Below the pieces are notes generated by a model, which had not been told where the DNA came from, made no database searches, and saw nothing but the letters and a program-made list of their open reading frames with translations. From DATAXP01 sp036272935 (GTDB lineage Bacteria; Planctomycetota; Planctomycetia; Pirellulales; PNKZ01): a stretch of 34,245 nucleotides of DNA. Shown one piece after another: positions 22,480-30,644 of the stretch. The stretch is taken from assembly GCA_036272935.1 (NCBI GenBank), contig DATAXP010000002.1, positions 1-34,245 of the forward strand. The letters run 5' to 3'. The position numbers and the translations under genes were made by a program. Every line of letters starts with the position of its first letter. The first letter of the stretch is position 1.

Positions 22480-24648
22480 CTACTTTGTACGATCCATGCC
22501 CAGCACCCGCACCAGGAACGCGTAGCTGTCGGCGGTTTCGTCGATCATTTTGCTCGTCGGCGTGCCCGCGCCGTGGCCGGCGCTAGTTTCGATGCGGATC
22601 AACACCGGCGCATCGCCGGCCTGCGCAGCCTGTAGTGCCGCGGCGAACTTGAAGCTGTGCGCCGGCACCACGCGGTCGTCGTGATCGGCCGTCTCGATGA
22701 GCGTGGCCGGGTAATGCGTGCCCGGCTTGATGTTTTGCAGCGGCGAATACTTGAGCAGCGTCGCGAACTGCTCGGGCTCGTCGCTCGATCCGAATTCGCT
22801 GGTCCACGCCCAGCCGATCGTGAACTTATGGAACCGCAGCATGTCGAGCACGCCTACCTTGGGGATCGCGGCGCCGAACAGCTCGGGACGCTCGGTCATG
22901 CACGCCCCGACGAGCAGCCCGCCGTTGCTGCCGCCGGCGATCGCCAACTTTGGCGTCGAAGTGTAGCGCTCGCGGATCAGGTACTCGGCCGCCGCGATAA
23001 AATCGTCGAATACGTGCTGCTTCTTCGTGATCATCCCTGCTTCGTGCCACTCGCGGCCATACTCGCCCCCGCCGCGCAAGTTAGGCATGGCGAAGATGCC
23101 TCCCAGTTCCAGCCACGCGACCCGCCGCACGTCGAAGCTCGGCGTCAGCGAGATATTGAACCCGCCGTAGCCGTACAGATAGGTGGGGTTATTGCCGTCG
23201 AGCTTCAGTCCTCGGCGATGGACGATAAACATCGGCACGCGCGTGCCGTCGCGGCTGCTGTAGAACACCTGCTTCGTTTCGTACGCACGCGCGTCGAAAT
23301 CGACTTTCGGCTCGCGGAACACTTCGCTCTTGGCCGCGGCAATGTCGTAACGATAGATCGTCGTCGGCGCGGTGAAGCTAGTGAACGCGTAGAACGTCTC
23401 GGTATCGTCGTTGCGTCCGCCAAAGCCGCCGACGCTGCCGATTGCGGGCAGCTTGATCTCGCCGGCCGGTTTTCCAGCGTCGTCGAGTAGCGCCACCCGG
23501 CTGCTGGCGTCGTGCAGATAGGTGGCGAAGAACCTGCCGCCGACGCGGCTCACGTCTTCCAGCAAGTCGTCCGCCTCGGCAATCGTCGTCTGCCAGCCGT
23601 CACGGTCCTTGGCCGTGCAATCGACGGCGATCATTTTGTACCGCGGGGCGTCGAGGTCGGTGCGGAACCAGAACTTCGCGCCGTCGTTGTCGACGAACGA
23701 ATAATCGGCGTCGAAGCCGGTGATCAGCTCGACCACCTTGGCGTCCGGCTCGGCCAGATCGAGATAGAACACCTGGTTCTTCGGATCGGTGCCGCGCGAA
23801 ACGTGGATGATCAGGTAACGGCCGTCGTCGGTCACGTGGCCATAAAAGCCCCATTCCTTTTGGTCGTGACGCTCGTAGATCAGCTTGTCTTTTTCTTGCG
23901 GCTCGCCGAGACGGTGGAAGTACAGCTTCTGGTAGTAATTTGTGCCGGTGAACTTTTCACCCTCGGCCGGCTCGTCGTACCGGCTGTAGTAGAAGCCGTC
24001 GCCCGAGTGCGACCAACTCGCCCCCGAGAACTTCACCCAGCGCACCAGGTCGTCGCGATCCTTGGCCGTTTCGACATCGCGAACGCGCCACTCCTGCCAA
24101 TCGCTGCCGGCCTGCGCCAGGCCGTACGCCAGCAGAGAGCCATCGTCCGAAAGGGTGTAACCTGTCAGCGCCACGGTGCCGGCGGCCGAGAGCTTGTTGG
24201 GGTCGAGCAATAGTTGCGGCTTGCCATCGAGCGCTGTGAGCGTGTAGAGCACGCTTTGGTTTTGTAGGCCGTCGTTGCGCGTGAACAAGTAGCGGCCGCC
24301 GCGCTTCGTGGGAACGCCGAACCGTTCGTAATCCCATAGCTTGGTGAGCCGGGAGCGAATCGTTTCGCGCTGCGGGATGGTTTCGAGGAAGCCGAAGGTG
24401 AGCTTGTTCTCGGCCTCGATCCACGCGCGTGTTTCGGGGCTGTCGGGATCTTCCAGCCAGCGATACGGGTCGGCGATCTTCGTGCCGTGGTACTCGTCGA
24501 CCTGGTCGCCACGGCGGGCGTCGGGATATTTCAGAGCGGCCTCCGAGACTGGCACCGGCGGGGCTTTCTTGGCCTCAGGTTTTTTTACTTCGGCAGTACA
24601 CCCGGCGCAGAGCCCGGCGGCGATGAGCAGCGATGCGATGCGTTTCAT
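22480..24648 (-). CDS. prolyl oligopeptidase family (S9A) lipoprotein
   Basis: The 722-residue serine peptidase has a prolyl-oligopeptidase N-terminal propeller (PYRWLEDPDSPETRAWIEAEN near its start) and a C-terminal alpha/beta-hydrolase domain. The triad is visible: Ser574 in GGSNGGLL, an Asp in DHDDRVVP (655-658) and His692 in SAGHGAG. With the ATG at 24648 the N-terminus is a lipoprotein signal (MKRIASLLIAAGLCAGC, lipidated Cys17), predicting an envelope-anchored, periplasm-facing enzyme that cleaves short peptides after proline. Two in-frame ATGs lie 9 and 30 bases further upstream. No ribosome site is clear. Confidence 0.93.
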   Translation of the reverse strand: MKRIASLLIAAGLCAGCTAEVKKPEAKKAPPVPVSEAALKYPDARRGDQVDEYHGTKIADPYRWLEDPDSPETRAWIEAENKLTFGFLETIPQRETIRSRLTKLWDYERFGVPTKRGGRYLFTRNDGLQNQSVLYTLTALDGKPQLLLDPNKLSAAGTVALTGYTLSDDGSLLAYGLAQAGSDWQEWRVRDVETAKDRDDLVRWVKFSGASWSHSGDGFYYSRYDEPAEGEKFTGTNYYQKLYFHRLGEPQEKDKLIYERHDQKEWGFYGHVTDDGRYLIIHVSRGTDPKNQVFYLDLAEPDAKVVELITGFDADYSFVDNDGAKFWFRTDLDAPRYKMIAVDCTAKDRDGWQTTIAEADDLLEDVSRVGGRFFATYLHDASSRVALLDDAGKPAGEIKLPAIGSVGGFGGRNDDTETFYAFTSFTAPTTIYRYDIAAAKSEVFREPKVDFDARAYETKQVFYSSRDGTRVPMFIVHRRGLKLDGNNPTYLYGYGGFNISLTPSFDVRRVAWLELGGIFAMPNLRGGGEYGREWHEAGMITKKQHVFDDFIAAAEYLIRERYTSTPKLAIAGGSNGGLLVGACMTERPELFGAAIPKVGVLDMLRFHKFTIGWAWTSEFGSSDEPEQFATLLKYSPLQNIKPGTHYPATLIETADHDDRVVPAHSFKFAAALQAAQAGDAPVLIRIETSAGHGAGTPTSKMIDETADSYAFLVRVLGMDRTK

Positions 24649-24676
24649 GCACCGCATCGTAGCGGGGCACGGCACC

Positions 24677-24710
24677 AAAAGAAAAGCCCACGGACGGCGA
24701 GTCCGTGGGC
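24677..24710 (-). terminator. intrinsic terminator of the hsp20 operon
   Basis: On the minus strand a perfect 10-base stem GCCCACGGAC/GTCCGTGGGC with a 5-base loop (24686-24710) is followed by TTTTCTTTT (24685-24677). It lies 35 bases after the second hsp20 stop. Confidence 0.93.
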
Positions 24711-24744
24711 TGCAGGAGAATAACCGTCAACGATCTCGCTCCGC

Positions 24745-25143
24745 TCAGGCGCGAACCTCGATCTTGCGCGGCTTGACCGCTTCGGTCTTGGGCAGATGCA
24801 CGGTGAGTACGCCGCCAGCGTACTCGGCGTGAATCTTCGTGGCATCGATCTGCTCGCTCACCCGGAACGTGCGATAGAAATCGCCCACGCCGTACTCGTT
24901 GAGCAGGTACGCGGCCGATTCGTTTTGCCGCGGCGCCACCGGGCCGCGGATCGTTAGTTCGCCGTCCTCGAATCGGACGTCGATCTCGCCGGCCTTTACG
25001 CCCGGCATGTCGGCCCGCAGCAGCAACTCGTCGGCGTGCTCGAGAATATCGACACGCGGACGGTACGTCGCGCCGGTGCGCGTGCGCTCGCCGCGTTCGT
25101 TGGTTTCCGCCTCTTTGGTGGTCAAGGTAGCCTCGTTCGACAT
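24745..25143 (-). CDS. Hsp20/alpha-crystallin small heat-shock protein (second of pair)
   Basis: The 132-residue ATP-independent holdase has the alpha-crystallin domain at about residues 28-128: YRPRVDILEHADELLLRADMPG, a hydrophobic L-T-I-x-G strand, and the hallmark GVLTVHLPK near the end followed by KPRKIEV. A charged, flexible N-terminus (about 27 residues) is short for the family. It follows the other hsp20 by 51 bases and shares its terminator. The two paralogues are well diverged, so they may form hetero-oligomers or have different clients; this is inference. Confidence 0.94.
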   Translation of the reverse strand: MSNEATLTTKEAETNERGERTRTGATYRPRVDILEHADELLLRADMPGVKAGEIDVRFEDGELTIRGPVAPRQNESAAYLLNEYGVGDFYRTFRVSEQIDATKIHAEYAGGVLTVHLPKTEAVKPRKIEVRA

Positions 25144-25194
25144 GGTTTGGTTCCTCCGTACTTATTCGGTTGATACGACCCCGACCGAGCGAAC

Positions 25195-25635
25195 TCAGTT
25201 GGTCGCGACGTTGATCTTTCGCGGCTTCGCCTTCTCGGCCTTGGGGAGCGTCAGGGTGAGCACGCCATCGCGCAGGTTGGCCTGCACCCGCTCGGCATCG
25301 ATCTCAACCGGTAGCCGTAGCACGCGAACGAACTCCCCCGCACCGCGCTCACGGCGATGGTAGGTCGTCCCTTCCTGCGCCGAATCGACCCGGCGACCCT
25401 TGATCGAGAGTTCGTTGCCGACGACGCTGATCTCCAGGTCTTCGTTCTTCAAGCCGGGCAGCTCCGCTTCGGCAAACAACTCGTGCTCGCCTTCCCACAC
25501 GTTGACCGGCGGGAACCCGCGAACCTGGCCCACGTTGCCACCTTGCCCGAAGAAGTCCTCGAACAACCGATCCACTTCGCCCCGCAACTGACCAAGAGGC
25601 GCGAAGCCATTGCCCCGTAAACGTGACATCATCAT
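25195..25635 (-). CDS. Hsp20/alpha-crystallin small heat-shock protein (first of pair)
   Basis: The 146-residue holdase has an N-terminal arm MMMSRLRGNGFAPLGQL with a Phe-rich LFEDFFGQGG segment typical of the class. The alpha-crystallin domain (about 38-140) includes FPPVNVWEGEHELFAEAELPG, LSIKGRR and the hallmark GVLTLTLPKAEKAKPRKI. Three ATG codons run in tandem; the first (25635) is chosen because AAAGGAG lies 8 bases upstream, and the frame's further N-terminal extension is not protein-like. Conserved features suggest heat-inducible expression, and a palindrome lies upstream. Confidence 0.94.
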   Translation of the reverse strand: MMMSRLRGNGFAPLGQLRGEVDRLFEDFFGQGGNVGQVRGFPPVNVWEGEHELFAEAELPGLKNEDLEISVVGNELSIKGRRVDSAQEGTTYHRRERGAGEFVRVLRLPVEIDAERVQANLRDGVLTLTLPKAEKAKPRKINVATN

Positions 25636-25773
25636 GGTTTGTTCTCCTTTCGTGTCGCTTTGGCACTCGGCAGAAAGGAAAAGCAACGGCCGTGCCGAAT
25701 GCGGGGAGCGAGCGCATCCGGCGACGGATCAAGAATTTGCGAAAAACACCGGAAAAGTCGGCATTTTCGAGAG

Positions 25774-25788
25774 CTGTCAAATTGGCAG
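25774..25788. promoter_or_regulatory. imperfect palindrome upstream of hsp20 genes
   Basis: CTGTCAAATTGGCAG is symmetric at 6 of 7 base pairs around a central A. It lies 139 bases upstream of the first hsp20 start, just past the metG stop. On the minus strand it includes TTGACA, a perfect -35 hexamer, though no good -10 follows at 17 bases. It is not a CIRCE element. It may be a heat-shock operator. Confidence 0.4.
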
Positions 25789-25800
25789 CAACCGAGCGCG

Positions 25801-27843
25801 TCAGTGGACGCGCTGACCCGGTTTGGCACCGCTGTCGGGCGACAGCAGATAGATTTCTTCGCCACCGGCCCCTGCGGCGGTCACCATCCCTTCGCTGATG
25901 CCGAACGTCATCTGCCGCGGCTCGAGGTTCGCCACCATGATCACCAGCCGGCCGACAAGCTGCTCGGGCTTGTACGCGCTCTTGATCCCCGCGAACACAT
26001 TCCGCCGCTCGTCGCCCCCCAGCGACAACGTGAGCTGCACCAGCTTCTTGGCCTTGGGCACTTCCTTCGCTTCTACGACGCGCGCCACGCGCAGATCAAC
26101 CTTCGTGAATTCGTCGATCGTAATCCGCTCGGCCACCAACGGTTCGGCGGCCAGCGCCTCGGGGCCATCGACGGGCGCCGCCGGGGCGCTGGGGATCGAC
26201 GCACTTGTCTCTTCGCGGCTGGCTTCCACCATGGCATTCACCTGCTTCGGATCGACTCGGGTCATCAAATGTTCAAACGGTTTCACCGGCGTGCCGACCA
26301 ACGGCGTCTGCGCTTGCGCCCAACTCACGATTGGCTCGCCGAACAACTCCCCAGTCTGCTCGGCGAGTTTCGGCAGCACCGGAGCCAGGTACACGACAAG
26401 CTGCCGGTACAAGTTGAGCGCGACCGTGCAAATCTGTTGCAGCTCAGCGGCACGTGCAGCATCTTTGCGAAGGGTCCAGGGCGCGCGGTCGTCGACATAT
26501 TTGTTCGCTCGATCGGCCAGGGCCATCACGGTGCGCATCGCGCGGTTGAAGTCGCACTCCTCGTAGGCCGCGGCAATCGCCTTCCCTTCGGTTGCGGCTT
26601 CGGCAAATAAGCCGCCGTCGTCGGGGTAGGCCGGTGCTAAGCCGCAAGCGGTAACGAACCGCGCCGTGCGGCTCGCCAGGTTGACGATCTTCCCGACCAG
26701 GTCGCCGTTCACCTTGGCGACGAACTCGTCGAGGTTCATGTCGATGTTGTCGAGCTTCGGCACCAGTTTCGAGGCGTAGAAGTACCGTAGCCACTGCGGA
26801 TCGAGATGCTCGAGGTACGTCGACGCACGAACGAACGTTCCCTTGCTTTTCGACATCTTCTCGCCGTTCACCGTCAGGAAGCCGTGAATGTGTACGAACG
26901 TTGGCAGGTTGTAGCCAGCGGTCTTGAGCATCACCGGCCAGAACAGCGTGTGGAACCGGGTGATGTCCTTGCCGATGAAGTGGTGCACTTCCGTCTCAGG
27001 GTTCTTCCACCATGCATCGAGCTGCTCGCCGTGGCGATCGCACCAGTCCTTGGTGCTGGCGATGTAGCCGATCGGCGCGTCGAACCAGACGTACCAGTAA
27101 TTGCCCGGCGCGTCGGGAATCTCGAAGCCGAAGTACTTCGCCGGCCGCGATACGTCCCAATCGTGCAACGGCCCGGCCAGGAACGCCGAGGCGAGCCAGT
27201 TCGCCACGTCCGGCTGCAGGTGCTTGCCGCTCTGGGTCCACTCGTCGAGGAAGCCGTGAAAATCTTCGGTGCGGATGAACCAGTGCAAGGCCGGACGCAG
27301 CTCGGGGGCGGCGCCGCTGAAGACGCTGTACGGCTCGATCAACTCGGTGGCGCTGTACGTTTGCCCGCACTTCTCGCAGTTGTCGCCGTACTGGTCGGGG
27401 CTCTTGCAGTTGGGGCATTTGCCTTTGACGAATCGATCGGCCAGGAAGGTCTTTTCAACCGGGTCGTACAATTGTTCCACCTCGCGCTCGAGAATCAGCT
27501 TCGCCCGCCGCAGCGCCTGCCAGAACTCGGCGCACAGCGCCCGGTTGCTGGGGCTGTTGGTGCTGCCATAGTTGTCGAAGACCACGGCGAAGCCGGCGAA
27601 ATCGCGCTCGTGGGCCGCTTGCATGTCGGCAATCACCGCTTCCTCGCCGCGCGCTTCTTGCCGGGCGCGCAGCATGATGGCCGTGCCATGGGTGTCGTCG
27701 GCACACAGATAGATGCAGCGGTTGCCCATCATCCGCTGGAAGCGCACCCAAATGTCGGTCTGGATGTACTCGACCAGGTGGCCGAGATGGATGTGCCCGT
27801 TGGCGTAGGGCAGGGCGCTGGTGACGAGAATGCGGCGTGGCAT
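25801..27843 (-). CDS. metG: methionyl-tRNA synthetase
   Basis: The 680-residue class I synthetase charges tRNA-Met. The N-terminus SALPYANGHIHLGH carries the HIGH signature (HLGH, 19-22), KMSKS is at 329-333, and a zinc knuckle Cys143-x2-Cys146-x9-Cys156-x2-Cys159 identifies the zinc-containing MetRS type. The anticodon domain continues to about residue 530. After an Ala/Pro/Glu-rich linker (about 540-575), a C-terminal EMAP-II/Trbp111-like tRNA-binding domain (about 575-680, starting ITIDEFTKVDLRVARV) provides dimerisation. The length is normal for this architecture. It appears to be a single gene. Confidence 0.97.
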   Translation of the reverse strand: MPRRILVTSALPYANGHIHLGHLVEYIQTDIWVRFQRMMGNRCIYLCADDTHGTAIMLRARQEARGEEAVIADMQAAHERDFAGFAVVFDNYGSTNSPSNRALCAEFWQALRRAKLILEREVEQLYDPVEKTFLADRFVKGKCPNCKSPDQYGDNCEKCGQTYSATELIEPYSVFSGAAPELRPALHWFIRTEDFHGFLDEWTQSGKHLQPDVANWLASAFLAGPLHDWDVSRPAKYFGFEIPDAPGNYWYVWFDAPIGYIASTKDWCDRHGEQLDAWWKNPETEVHHFIGKDITRFHTLFWPVMLKTAGYNLPTFVHIHGFLTVNGEKMSKSKGTFVRASTYLEHLDPQWLRYFYASKLVPKLDNIDMNLDEFVAKVNGDLVGKIVNLASRTARFVTACGLAPAYPDDGGLFAEAATEGKAIAAAYEECDFNRAMRTVMALADRANKYVDDRAPWTLRKDAARAAELQQICTVALNLYRQLVVYLAPVLPKLAEQTGELFGEPIVSWAQAQTPLVGTPVKPFEHLMTRVDPKQVNAMVEASREETSASIPSAPAAPVDGPEALAAEPLVAERITIDEFTKVDLRVARVVEAKEVPKAKKLVQLTLSLGGDERRNVFAGIKSAYKPEQLVGRLVIMVANLEPRQMTFGISEGMVTAAGAGGEEIYLLSPDSGAKPGQRVH

Positions 27844-27901
27844 GCGGCCAATGTAACGAAACTGGCCGTATGAAGGGAGGGGAGCAACGCTTCCGCGTCG
27901 C

Positions 27902-28360
27902 TCAATGATGGTCGCTCGGGTTGATCGCGACTAGGCCTTCGCTTTTCGCGGCCATCAACAGGGCCGCATCAGCACAGATGAATCTTAGCTTAGCCATATC
28001 GTCGAGGCTTGCGCCGGTAACTAGCGCGCCGGCAAGCTGCACGGCGTCGTACGCGCGGAGTGCGTAACGATCGACGATCGTCGAGGCGTGCTCGATCACA
28101 GTTTCATTCACGGGCTGTACTAGGAAAATGTCGGCCAGATGTCGGCCAAAGTCGTCTAGCAATTGTTGGGCCTGCTCATCGGAGAGGTCGGCCTCCCGTG
28201 TGCGACGTCGAATCGCTGACCGCAGTTCGACGCGCGACAACGACAAGATCGTCAACCTGTGACCGGAATCCGGATGAGCCTGCTCGATCATGAACTCCGT
28301 GCCGGCTTCGCTAATGTAGAGCTTGGCCAGCGCACTCGCGTCCAAGTAAAGCAGGCTCAA
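27902..28360 (-). CDS. PIN-domain RNase, VapC-type toxin candidate
   Basis: The 152-residue product has the PIN acidic quartet: Asp7 in LYLDASALAKLY, Glu45 in SRVELRSAI, Asp105 in RAYDAVQLA and Asp131 in FICADAALL. These bind Mg/Mn for RNA cleavage. The start is a TTG at 28360, 3 bases after the upstream gene's stop, with the GTGAGG of the upstream gene's end as likely ribosome site, so translation is coupled. In VapBC operons the antitoxin precedes the toxin in this way, but the upstream gene is not a recognisable VapB. Confidence 0.88.
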   Translation of the reverse strand: MSLLYLDASALAKLYISEAGTEFMIEQAHPDSGHRLTILSLSRVELRSAIRRRTREADLSDEQAQQLLDDFGRHLADIFLVQPVNETVIEHASTIVDRYALRAYDAVQLAGALVTGASLDDMAKLRFICADAALLMAAKSEGLVAINPSDHH

Positions 28361-28363
28361 TCC

Positions 28364-29047
28364 TCACCGCCGCTCGGAAAGAATTGTTTGTGACAGCGGC
28401 GGCCCCTGGATTTGCACGGGCCGAAACGCGGACCGCTCCGCCGCGCGCACGCGCAAAACCTCATTCACAGCGGGGTGCTCACGGTTTAGACGAATGGTCG
28501 TCGTGGGATGGGGCAATCGCGGATTAAACACACTTCCCTTCAAGATGATTTGCTGCTCGATCGCGTCGGCCAGTGCATCACCGCACGCATCGCGAGCTTG
28601 AGCCCAAACATAGCCGAGTTGAGGAAGATATTCGTCGCGAAATTTTTTCAGCGCCACGAACTCACGGAAGCGCGGGTCGCGCTCCGCCTTTTCCAGCGCG
28701 ACAATCAAGTCGCTTTGGATGTTTCCACCATCGACCGGCGCGGGTGCCGCCGCGGTCTGAGAAATCTTGACGTCTGCAGTACAACTTTCCGCAGCAGACT
28801 CGTAACTAATGACAATCGAGCATGTCGCCTGATCAAAATAACTCTCGTCGGCGTCGCTTCTGATTTGCCGCGATTTCTTTGGGTCTTCCGGACTGCGCGC
28901 GCGAAACGTCACACGCACCGAGTTGCCGCGTTGCGGGGCGAATCGGCGCAGCGGCTTGATCGCATCCGGCAGATATGATGCAGGAATTTGACCCAGAGCG
29001 ACGAAAAAACTCTCGATTTCTCCGCGAATCTCATCAATCGAAGCCAT
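28364..29047 (-). CDS. uncharacterised protein in antitoxin position upstream of PIN toxin
   Basis: The 227-residue product matches no family I recognise. The N-terminal third is mixed and ends in a basic segment (RARSPEDPKKSRQIRSDADES). A Pro/Ala-rich linker is near residue 105. The second half is helical and charged (VALEKAERDPRFREFVALKKFRDEYLPQLGYVWAQARDACGDALADAIEQ). No membrane segment or signal peptide is present. The ATG at 29047 lies 6 bases after AGGGGTG; a GTG nine bases upstream is an alternative. It has a consensus promoter and a palindrome in its leader, and its stop is 3 bases from the PIN gene start. It is far larger than typical VapB antitoxins. Codon use is more AT-rich than in neighbours, suggesting acquisition. 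Confidence 0.75.
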   Translation of the reverse strand: MASIDEIRGEIESFFVALGQIPASYLPDAIKPLRRFAPQRGNSVRVTFRARSPEDPKKSRQIRSDADESYFDQATCSIVISYESAAESCTADVKISQTAAAPAPVDGGNIQSDLIVALEKAERDPRFREFVALKKFRDEYLPQLGYVWAQARDACGDALADAIEQQIILKGSVFNPRLPHPTTTIRLNREHPAVNEVLRVRAAERSAFRPVQIQGPPLSQTILSERR

Positions 29048-29076
29048 TGTAAGCACCCCTAAATTCTAAAAATAAC

Positions 29077-29088
29077 TGGCAGGTGCCA
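29077..29088. promoter_or_regulatory. candidate operator palindrome of the PIN operon
   Basis: TGGCA-GG-TGCCA is a perfect 5-base inverted repeat with a 2-base centre. It lies about 13 bases downstream of the predicted transcription start and 30 bases before the first ATG, a usual place for autoregulatory binding in toxin-antitoxin operons. Confidence 0.5.
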
Positions 29089-29107
29089 TCTATATTTAAT
29101 TGCTCCT

Positions 29108-29136
29108 ATAATAATTGCTATGGTGACGAGTGTCAA
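29108..29136 (-). promoter_or_regulatory. consensus sigma-70 promoter of the PIN operon
   Basis: On the minus strand TTGACA (29131-29136) is separated by exactly 17 bases from TATTAT (29108-29113), in a locally AT-rich stretch. The predicted start is near 29101, giving a leader of about 54 bases. It is the best consensus promoter in the window. Confidence 0.8.
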
Positions 29137-29297
29137 GCCGTGCGAGCCGCTCCGGCCGGAATTTACGATTTAGGCGATTCTGCCATTGCTAATACTATCT
29201 GAGACCGCCATGATCCCGCTCCCTTGGCCGCGGCGCAGGACGTGCCTGCGGCCGGGGATGCTATCTGAATCGAGCCGCGCTTCCAGGGAGGGAAAAC

Positions 29298-30644
29298 ATG
29301 GTCTCGTTGCAAGCGCTGGCGTGCGCGCTGATGGTGGTCGGCTCGGGGGGCGAGACGGCGCTGTTGGATTTCAGCGCCGAGTGGTGCGGCCCCTGCCGCA
29401 TGATGCAGCCGGCGGTGCAGCAGTTGGCTGCGGCCGGCTACCCGGTGCGGCAGGTGAATATCGACCATGAGCCGGCGCTGGCCGCCAAGTACGGCGTCAC
29501 CGGCGTGCCGTGCTTCGTGATGCTCGTCAATGGGCGCGAAGTCGACCGCGTCGTCGGGGCGACCAGCCCCGAGCGGCTCGTGCAGATGCTCAACCAGGCC
29601 CAGGCCGCCAATCCGAAGTCGGCAGCCGCAGCACCAACAGCTTCCGCAGTCGCGACAGCTTCTGCATCGGCAACCAAGCTGACCGGGATCGTCAAGCCAA
29701 AGGCGAATGCGCTGGTGCCGGTGGGTTCGGTCGCCCGGCACGATATCGAGCAGCGGCTGCTGGCGGCGAGCGTGCGACTGCATATCACCGACGCCCGCGG
29801 CAACTCGGTCGGCTCGGGGACGATCATCGACGCCCGCGAGGGCGAGGCGCTGGTGCTGACCTGCGGGCACGTGTTCCGCGATTCGAAGGGGAAGGGAAAG
29901 ATTGTCGTCGATACATTCGGCCCGCAGGCTCGGCGTGGCATTCCGGCCGAGCTGGTCACGTACGACCTGGAGCGTGATATCGGCCTGGTGAGCTTTCGTC
30001 CCGGCATGACGGTAAGCCCGGCGCCCTTGGCCACGGCCGACTACAAAGCCCGGCCGAACGAGCCGGTCGTAAGCATCGGCTGCGACCACGGGGCCGACCC
30101 GACCGTCCGGCGGACGCGCGTCACAACGATCGACAAGTTCCAAGGCCCCGCGAACCTGGAAATCGACGGCCAGCCGGTGCAGGGGCGCAGCGGCGGTGGG
30201 CTGTTCACGGCCGACGGGCGCGTGATCGGTGTGTGCAATGCAGCCGACCCGGCCGATAACGAAGGGCTGTTCGCCGCCTTGCCGACGATCTACGCGGTGC
30301 TCGAAGACATTGGCCTGACCAAGGTGCTAGCCTCGCAAAGTGCTCCGCCGCCAGCGATGCCCGCGACGATGCCCGGCGGACAGCCGGCCGCCGTCGCAGC
30401 GACTGGCGGACGCGAGCTCACGGCCGAGGAACTGGCCGCGCTAGAGAATCTACAACGGCAGACGGGCGAGGCCGAGGTGATCTGCATCGTTCGTTCGCCC
30501 AACGAGCCGAGCGTGCAAAGCCGGATCATCGTGCTCGACCGCGCCAGCTCGAAGCTGCTCGAACACCTTGATGCGGCCCGGCAACAGCAGCAGTCGCCAC
30601 AGCAGCAGCTCACGTCGCTACGCAGCACGCAGATGCCGCGCTAG
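29298..30644 (+). CDS. thioredoxin-trypsin-like serine protease fusion
   Basis: The 448-residue protein has a thioredoxin domain (about 15-102) with active site WCGPC (29-33) and cis-Pro segment GVPCF (69-73). An Ala/Ser/Thr-rich linker follows (about 105-128), then a chymotrypsin-fold serine protease domain (about 150-330) with His191 in TCGHVF, Asp227 in LERDIGLVSF and Ser298 in GRSGGGLF, a complete triad. A Pro/Gln-rich C-terminal tail follows. GGGAGGG precedes the ATG. The N-terminus is weakly hydrophobic and may be a poor signal peptide; otherwise the protein is cytoplasmic. A link between thiol redox and proteolysis is implied by the fusion but not shown. It ends tail to tail with the LutA-like gene. 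Confidence 0.9.
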   Translation: MVSLQALACALMVVGSGGETALLDFSAEWCGPCRMMQPAVQQLAAAGYPVRQVNIDHEPALAAKYGVTGVPCFVMLVNGREVDRVVGATSPERLVQMLNQAQAANPKSAAAAPTASAVATASASATKLTGIVKPKANALVPVGSVARHDIEQRLLAASVRLHITDARGNSVGSGTIIDAREGEALVLTCGHVFRDSKGKGKIVVDTFGPQARRGIPAELVTYDLERDIGLVSFRPGMTVSPAPLATADYKARPNEPVVSIGCDHGADPTVRRTRVTTIDKFQGPANLEIDGQPVQGRSGGGLFTADGRVIGVCNAADPADNEGLFAALPTIYAVLEDIGLTKVLASQSAPPPAMPATMPGGQPAAVAATGGRELTAEELAALENLQRQTGEAEVICIVRSPNEPSVQSRIIVLDRASSKLLEHLDAARQQQQSPQQQLTSLRSTQMPR

